Origin: Thermoleophilia bacterium
GTDB taxonomy: Bacteria; Actinomycetota; Thermoleophilia; Gaiellales; Gaiellaceae
Length of the DNA stretch: 17,603 nt
Assembly: GCA_025934335.1 (NCBI GenBank)
Contig: JAICYG010000046.1
Location: forward strand, 1-17,603
Direction: 5' to 3'
Position numbers and translations under genes: made by a program. Below the pieces are notes generated by a model. The model was not told the DNA's origin and ran no database searches. It was given only the letters and a program-made list of their open reading frames with translations. This document shows positions 13,643-17,603 of the stretch, one piece after another (position 1 is the stretch's first letter; each line of letters begins with the position of its first letter).

Positions 13643-14563
13643 TCAGGCGGGTCCGGGCTCGTGCGTCTCTGCGCCGCCCTTGATCTCGCCCCGCCAGGCA
13701 CCCGTCTCGACCCGCTGCGCCTCGATCAGGTCGCGGAACCGCTCCAGGTCACCGCGGACACGGCGGTTGTCGAGGCCGACAGTCGAGCCGAGCTTCTCGG
13801 CGAGGCCCTGGGGCAGGTAGCTCATGTGGAGCCGAATGCGGCTGCGTTCGGGGCCGGCTTCCTCGAACATGACGGTGCCGCGCGTCTGCTTTCCGTCCGT
13901 GGACTCCCAGGTGATGCGGCGATCGGGTTCCTGCTCGATGATCTTCGCGTCCCACTCGGCATGCTTGCCGCCGACGGTTGCGGCCCAGTGCAGGAGCGTG
14001 TCGTCGAGTTGGCGGACCTCGTCGACGCCTGCCATGAACCGCGGAAACTCCTCGAACTGCGTCCACTGGTTGTACGCGGTCGAGACAGGGACGGCGACCT
14101 CGATCTCCTCTTCGATACCCGTCGGCGATCCGCCCGGCGTCCACTGGTCGCGCCGCCCGCCGATCTTCGACATCACGGTCTCGCGGAGGGCCGGCACCGC
14201 AGCGATCACCATGCCGACGCCGCCCGCGAACAGGACCGCATTCCTGACGTTGTGGCTCCGCGCCCTCTTCGCCCTCGTTTTTGCCCCCTGCAGTTGCGCA
14301 GCCATCTCCGCGAGCTGTGCCCGGAGTACCGGGTCGGAGCCCAGCCGTACCGCAAGCCCCGTCAGACCCGCCTGCCTGCGCGCCCGCCTGCGGGCGGCGT
14401 TGCCCGCCGCGATCGCCGCCGCGACCCGCTGCCGCAGCTTTTCATCCCGCGCCAACGGATCGACGTACCCAACCGCAGCGTCCGCAACGTCGACGAGCGC
14501 CTTCCTCACCGACTCGACGTTCCCGGAGACTTTCGTCCTGATGCCGTCGTGGTGTCCGAACAT
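13643..14563 (-). CDS. Membrane-anchored SRPBCC (polyketide cyclase/coenzyme Q-binding-like) protein
   Basis: A 306-residue protein. Residues 1-105 are helical and basic (RRRARRQAG, KTRAKRARS); 108-126 (NAVLFAGGVGMVIAAVPAL) form one membrane segment; 150-290 is an SRPBCC domain with the typical EIEVAVPVSTAYNQWTQFEEFPRFM opening, then WDAKIIEQEPDRRITWES and RGTVMFEE strands. SRPBCC domains bind hydrophobic ligands; here the ligand is unknown. The basic N-terminal half, followed by the membrane segment, suggests one half inside and the other outside, though topology is not certain. AAAGGAGG at 14576-14569 precedes ATG 14563. The C-terminus is separated from the small peptide gene by the hairpin at 13584-13615. 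Confidence 0.87.
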   Translation of the reverse strand: MFGHHDGIRTKVSGNVESVRKALVDVADAAVGYVDPLARDEKLRQRVAAAIAAGNAARRRARRQAGLTGLAVRLGSDPVLRAQLAEMAAQLQGAKTRAKRARSHNVRNAVLFAGGVGMVIAAVPALRETVMSKIGGRRDQWTPGGSPTGIEEEIEVAVPVSTAYNQWTQFEEFPRFMAGVDEVRQLDDTLLHWAATVGGKHAEWDAKIIEQEPDRRITWESTDGKQTRGTVMFEEAGPERSRIRLHMSYLPQGLAEKLGSTVGLDNRRVRGDLERFRDLIEAQRVETGAWRGEIKGGAETHEPGPA

Positions 14564-14637
14564 TCCGACCTCCTTTGTCGTACGAAACGCCGGGCGCGAC
14601 CGCAAGGATACGCCGCCTCGGCCTCCGTGAGCTCGTC

Positions 14638-14643
14638 TAGTCT
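14638..14643 (+). promoter_or_regulatory. Candidate leaderless -10 for mutY
   Basis: TAGTCT ends exactly 7 nt before the mutY ATG, without any ribosome binding site, the same arrangement as at the cupin and DUF177 genes. Confidence 0.45.
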
Positions 14644-14650
14644 GCGCTCG

Positions 14651-15358
14651 ATGAACGAGCTGCTTTTGGCCTGGTACGGCCAAAACGGGCGCGATCTGCC
14701 GTGGCGGAACACCAGCGATCCGTACGCGATCCTCGTCAGCGAGGTGATGCTGCAGCAGACGCAGGTCGACCGGGTCATCCCGCGCTGGCGCGCCTGGCTC
14801 GAGCGTTGGCCGAGCCCTGACGCACTCGCTGCGGCTTCTGCCGGCGAGGTGATCGTCGCGTGGCAGGGGCTCGGGTACAACCGCCGCGCGATCAGCCTCC
14901 ACCGCGCAGCGCAGCACGTTGCGGCGCACGGCTGGCCCGACGACCTGACCGAGCTGCCGGGTGTGGGGCCGTACACCGCCGCCGCGGTCGGCAACTTCGC
15001 GTTCGGGCGCGACGTGCTGCCGGTCGACACGAACGTCCGCCGCGTGCAGGAACGCACCGGGTCGAACTTCGACGGGTCGTGCGCGCAGGCGCTCTTCGAC
15101 CTCGGCGCGACGGTCTGCCTTGCCCGCATCCCGCGCTGCGGTGAGTGCCCGCTCGCGGCGGCATGCCCTTCGCGCGGGCAGCGTTACGAGCCGCTGCGCA
15201 AACAGTCGGCCTTCGAAGGCTCGTTCCGGCAGCGGCGCGCGGTTGCGTTGCGCGCGGTGGCCGCCGGCGATCAGCCGAGCGACAGCGACGCGCTCGTCTC
15301 GCTCGCGCGAGACGGGCTCGTCGTGCTCGACGGCGACCGCGCTTCGCTACCGGCCTAG
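14651..15358 (+). CDS. mutY: A/G-specific adenine glycosylase, short form
   Basis: MutY removes adenine mispaired with 8-oxoguanine. The 235-residue protein has the catalytic domain complete: LPWRNTSDPYAILVSEVMLQQTQV with catalytic E31, the helix-hairpin-helix LPGVGPYTAAAVGNFAFG (102-119), catalytic D126 in PVDTNVRRV, and the [4Fe-4S] cluster cysteines C156, C163, C166 and C172 with the canonical 6-2-5 spacing. After the cluster only about 60 residues remain, so the Nudix-like C-terminal domain that reads 8-oxoG in E. coli MutY (350 residues) is absent or reduced. ATG 14651 is preferred; the frame is open far upstream through the SRPBCC antisense. A TAGTCT hexamer lies 7 nt upstream. Confidence 0.93.
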   Translation: MNELLLAWYGQNGRDLPWRNTSDPYAILVSEVMLQQTQVDRVIPRWRAWLERWPSPDALAAASAGEVIVAWQGLGYNRRAISLHRAAQHVAAHGWPDDLTELPGVGPYTAAAVGNFAFGRDVLPVDTNVRRVQERTGSNFDGSCAQALFDLGATVCLARIPRCGECPLAAACPSRGQRYEPLRKQSAFEGSFRQRRAVALRAVAAGDQPSDSDALVSLARDGLVVLDGDRASLPA

Positions 15359-15427
15359 CCGGTCGATCGACACTGTCGCGTCGGCGAGATCGGGACGCTC
15401 GACGTGGGTGAAGACGCTGTGGCTCAC
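15347..15427 (-). CDS. Possible 26-residue ORF coupled to ispF
   Basis: GTG 15427 overlaps the ispF stop in a GTGA, the same junction used at carD/ispD and HAD/ispF. The frame runs 26 codons (VSHSVFTHVERPDLADATVS...) and ends at 15347 inside the last codons of the convergent mutY. No family is recognised. It may be a short real gene, a remnant of a longer gene lost when mutY came next to ispF, or chance. Confidence 0.25.
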   Translation of the reverse strand: MSHSVFTHVERPDLADATVSIDRLGR

Positions 15428-15894
15428 GTGCTCTCCAGCAGCGCGACGGCGTGTGCGGCCAGACCTTCGCCCCGGCCGGTGAAGCCGAGTCGGTCGGTCG
15501 TCGTCGCGCGCACGTTCACGTCGCCGCCGAGCGCCTCGGAGAGCACGCGGCGCATTTCTTCGCGGTACGGTGCGACCTTCGGCTCCTCGCCGACGAGCAC
15601 ACAGTCGGCGTTCACGAGCTTCCAGCCGCCCTCACGCACGCGGCGATACGCCTCGCGCAGGAGCTCGATGCTGTCGGCGCCGAGATAGCGCTCGTCGGAC
15701 GACGGGAAGAGCCCGCCGATGTCGCCGAGCCCCGCCGCGCCGAGCAGCGCGTCCGCGAGCGCGTGCGCGAGGACGTCGCCGTCGGAGTGGCCGGCGAGCC
15801 CGCGCGGATGCTCTATCCGCACCCCGCCGAGCACGAGCGGCACGCCCGCCTCGAGCGCGTGCGCGTCGACGCCGATCCCGATCCGGAAGCTCAC
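15424..15894 (-). CDS. ispF: 2-C-methyl-D-erythritol 2,4-cyclodiphosphate synthase
   Basis: IspF closes the cyclic diphosphate in the MEP pathway to isoprenoid precursors. The 156-residue protein, normal length, starts at GTG 15894 with FRIGIGVDAHAL, giving zinc ligands D10 and H12, and HSDGDVLAHA supplies H44. DIGGLFPSSDERY and the C-terminal TTTDRLGFTGRGEGLAAHAV complete the family motifs. GTG 15894 overlaps the HAD stop in a GTGA (15894-15891). A longer reading from 15969 exists in-frame but lies inside the HAD gene and is not conserved. It is the partner of ispD two genes upstream. Confidence 0.96.
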   Translation of the reverse strand: MSFRIGIGVDAHALEAGVPLVLGGVRIEHPRGLAGHSDGDVLAHALADALLGAAGLGDIGGLFPSSDERYLGADSIELLREAYRRVREGGWKLVNADCVLVGEEPKVAPYREEMRRVLSEALGGDVNVRATTTDRLGFTGRGEGLAAHAVALLEST

Positions 15895-16469
15895 GGCAGC
15901 ACCCCGGGCAGCTCGTGGAGCGAGCGGATGCGGATCGCGGATGCCGGAGGTTCCTGCAGGTATCCCCACGGCCCGCGCTTGATGTGCACGCCGACCATGC
16001 CCGCGGCGATCGCCGGCCCGACGTCGTTGTCGACGCGATCGCCCACGTACGCGATCCTCTCAGGCGCAACACCGGCGAGCTCGACGACACGCGCGAAGAA
16101 GGCGGGATCGGGCTTGTGCACGCCCCAGCTCGCAGAGGATGCGACCGCGTCCACCTGCGCGAGCAAATCAGCCTCGACGAACGCAGGCGTGTTGCCGGCC
16201 GCGCACACGCGGACACCGGCCTCGCGCAGCCGCTCGATGCACGGCAGCGCGTCCGGATACCAGTCGTCCATCGTCCACGTCCCCTCGGGATGCTCGACCT
16301 CCAGGACCCTCCACACGTTGTCGTGATGCTCGCCGCGCGCGATCAGGCCGCCGAGGACGCCCATCAGCGTGAACGCGGTCACGCCGGCGTTCTCGGCCGC
16401 GCGCGTCCACATCTGCGTCTCGTCGACGAGCGTCTCGCCGACGTCGAACACCACAGCCTCTACAGCCAC
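15891..16469 (-). CDS. HAD-superfamily hydrolase between ispD and ispF
   Basis: A 192-residue cytoplasmic HAD-IA-type protein. Motif I is VFDVGETLVDE with nucleophile D9; the second acidic residue (D+2) that phosphatases use is replaced by G11. Motif II is AAGNTPAF (T94), motif III is HKPDP (K119), and motif IV is YVGDRVDNDVGPA (143-149). The cap is helical, about 15-80. The start GTG 16469 overlaps ispD by 10 bp and the stop overlaps ispF by 4 bp, so it is translated as part of the isoprenoid operon. Candidate roles are a phosphatase, a house-cleaning enzyme or a dehalogenase-like enzyme; no substrate can be read from the sequence. Confidence 0.88.
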   Translation of the reverse strand: MAVEAVVFDVGETLVDETQMWTRAAENAGVTAFTLMGVLGGLIARGEHHDNVWRVLEVEHPEGTWTMDDWYPDALPCIERLREAGVRVCAAGNTPAFVEADLLAQVDAVASSASWGVHKPDPAFFARVVELAGVAPERIAYVGDRVDNDVGPAIAAGMVGVHIKRGPWGYLQEPPASAIRIRSLHELPGVLP

Positions 16470-17119
16470 GCCGAGATCCGCTCGAGATCTGCGCGGGTCG
16501 TCACCTTGAGCAGCCGTTCGTCGCCTTCGACCACCTTCACCCGGCCGCCGTTCGCCTCGACGAGCGACGCGCAGTCCGAGCCTTCGCCCTCGGCGAGCGC
16601 GGCGCGAAGCACCGGCGCGACGAACGCCTGGGGCGTCTGCACCGTGACAAGCTCGGCGCGGGTCAGCGTCTCGGCGACCACGCCGCCGGGCGCGCGCTTC
16701 ACCGTGTCGGCGACCGCGAGCCCGGGCACCGCGCCGTCGAATCCGTCGCGGAGACCTTCGATCACGCGCCCGATCACCTCGTCCGGAAGGAGCGGTCGCG
16801 CAGCGTCGTGGACGAGGATCACGGCCGCTTCGTCGGGCACCTCCGCGACGCCTGCACGCACCGACTGCGTTCGCGTCTCGCCGCCCGTCACGCACGCGCT
16901 CACCTTGGACGCGCCGAGCTCCTCTGCGAGCAGGATCGCCGGCTCCTCCCAGTCCGCCGGCACCACCATCACGACCGCGTCGATCCACTCGCTCTCGTCG
17001 AGCCGGCGCAGCGACTCCGCGAGCAGGGGAAGCTCGCCGAGGCGGACGAACGCCTTCGGCCGGTCCTCCCCGAGCCGCTCCCCTCGCCCGGCGGCGACGA
17101 GAACGGCCCACGTGGTCAC
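16460..17119 (-). CDS. ispD: 2-C-methyl-D-erythritol 4-phosphate cytidylyltransferase
   Basis: IspD couples CTP to methylerythritol 4-phosphate in the MEP pathway. The 219-residue protein has the nucleotide-binding loop AAGRGERLGEDRPK (9-22), then VTGGETRTQSVRAG, VHDAARPLL and VQTPQAF, all hallmarks of the family. The start is GTG 17119, overlapping the carD stop in a GTGA (17119-17116), as expected for coupled translation. The next gene (HAD) begins 10 bp before the ispD stop. A carD-ispD-ispF order is known from actinobacteria and firmicutes; the HAD gene between ispD and ispF is an addition. Confidence 0.96.
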   Translation of the reverse strand: MTTWAVLVAAGRGERLGEDRPKAFVRLGELPLLAESLRRLDESEWIDAVVMVVPADWEEPAILLAEELGASKVSACVTGGETRTQSVRAGVAEVPDEAAVILVHDAARPLLPDEVIGRVIEGLRDGFDGAVPGLAVADTVKRAPGGVVAETLTRAELVTVQTPQAFVAPVLRAALAEGEGSDCASLVEANGGRVKVVEGDERLLKVTTRADLERISAWL

Positions 17120-17603
17120 CTCGCCGCTGCGGTCTTCTTCTTCGCGGCCGGCTTCTTCGCCGTCGCGGTCTTCTTCGCAGCGGCTGCGGCCTTCGGCTTC
17201 GCGGTGGCGGCCTTCTTCGCGACCGCAGGAGCCTTCTTCGCCGGCGCGGCCGCCTTCTTCTCGGCAGGCGCCTTCGCGGCCTTCGGCTTCGCACCCTCGG
17301 TCAGAGTCATCTCGAGCCACTCGAGCGCTTCGTCCTCGCTCATGTTCTTCGCGTACATGAGCTCGGAGGCGAGGATCTTCTTCGCCTTCACGTACATCTG
17401 CTTCTCGCCGGTCGAGAGGCCCTTCTCGCCGTCGCGCAGCGCGAGGTTCCGGACGACCTCGGCGAGCTCGTAGATGTCGCCGGTCTTCATCTTGTCGCGG
17501 TTGTGCTTGAAGCGCCGGTTCCAGTTCTTCGGCATCTCGGTGCCACCGGAGGTCAGGTACTTGACGACCTTCTTGACCGCCTCTTCGTCGATCACCTTGC
17601 GCA
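17116..17603 (-). CDS. carD: CarD-family RNA polymerase-binding regulator with H1-like tail (N-terminus off edge)
   Basis: CarD/CdnL proteins bind RNA polymerase and stabilise open complexes, notably at rRNA promoters. The visible 162 residues cover the C-terminal DNA-interacting helical domain: PKNWNRRFKHNRDKMKTGDI, ELAEVVRNLALRDGEKGLS, EKQMYVKAKKILASELMYAK, EALEWLEMTL, which align by eye with mycobacterial CarD. The tryptophan that wedges into the open complex corresponds to W in PKNWNRR. After the domain comes a tail of about 59 residues (17116-17295) of K, A and P with AKK and PAKK units, like histone H1 or HU tails, absent from mycobacterial CarD. The polymerase-binding Tudor-like N-terminal domain is beyond 17603. 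The stop overlaps ispD. Confidence 0.9.
   Translation of the reverse strand, partial: RKVIDEEAVKKVVKYLTSGGTEMPKNWNRRFKHNRDKMKTGDIYELAEVVRNLALRDGEKGLSTGEKQMYVKAKKILASELMYAKNMSEDEALEWLEMTLTEGAKPKAAKAPAEKKAAAPAKKAPAVAKKAATAKPKAAAAAKKTATAKKPAAKKKTAAAR

Noticed and set aside
17140..17290. Repeated gccttcttcgc-like units suggesting a DNA repeat or CRISPR
   Set aside because: They are codon repeats of the K/A-rich CarD tail; spacing is irregular and there are no unique spacers.
1..17603. tRNA, rRNA, IS element, phage or integrase genes
   Set aside because: No tRNA-like cloverleaf, rRNA stretch, transposase or integrase motif, or terminal repeats were seen on either strand.

Overview
The window is a densely packed stretch of a very GC-rich bacterial chromosome. 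Gene content points to an actinobacterium: a CarD-type RNA polymerase-binding protein just upstream of ispD/ispF, a SepIVA-like coiled-coil protein beside DUF177, many GTG starts, ATGA/GTGA stop-start overlaps, and several genes whose start codon lies 6-8 nt after a TANNNT -10 hexamer (leaderless transcription). I suspect a deep lineage such as Thermoleophilia, but that is inference. No rRNA, tRNA, CRISPR, IS element, integrase or attachment site is visible. No gene-free stretch exceeds 300 bases; the longest is 1849-2077.

Positions 1-8963 are mostly one minus-strand housekeeping run. In transcription order it is a TetR regulator, recG, rsmD, coaD, the SepIVA-like protein, DUF177 (YceD), rpmF, plsX, acpP and rnc (rnc runs off the left edge). 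These cover fork repair, 16S rRNA methylation, CoA synthesis, septum/cell-wall assembly, ribosome assembly and phospholipid/fatty-acid precursor supply. Two plus-strand genes interrupt it: an ABC-F ATPase between DUF177 and rpmF, and a cupin between the SepIVA-like gene and DUF177. Both have stop codons that overlap those of the opposing genes.

Positions 8963-15400 are an accessory-like mosaic. An MMPL membrane transporter faces the TetR gene across repeated GTAAC/GTTAC half-sites. Next come an ArsR repressor, a 27-codon coupled ORF and a DUF899 thioredoxin-like protein in one overlapping unit; a secreted four-cysteine protein; an Ogt-type alkyl-DNA repair protein; a 21-residue membrane peptide with a consensus ribosome binding site and a perfect hairpin after it; a membrane-anchored SRPBCC protein; and a short MutY.

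Positions 15347-17603 are a minus-strand, translationally coupled operon: carD (5' part off the right edge), ispD, a HAD hydrolase, ispF, then a 26-codon ORF. IspD and IspF are two enzymes of the MEP isoprenoid pathway. This CarD carries a lysine/alanine-rich, histone H1-like tail of about 59 residues.

Most of the window is ordinary. The points most worth a second look are the CarD tail, the two opposing genes nested in the conserved cluster, a mirror-image pair of leaderless promoters, the missing start codon of rnc (probably one missing G), the tandem palindromes upstream of rpmF, and three very short ORFs.
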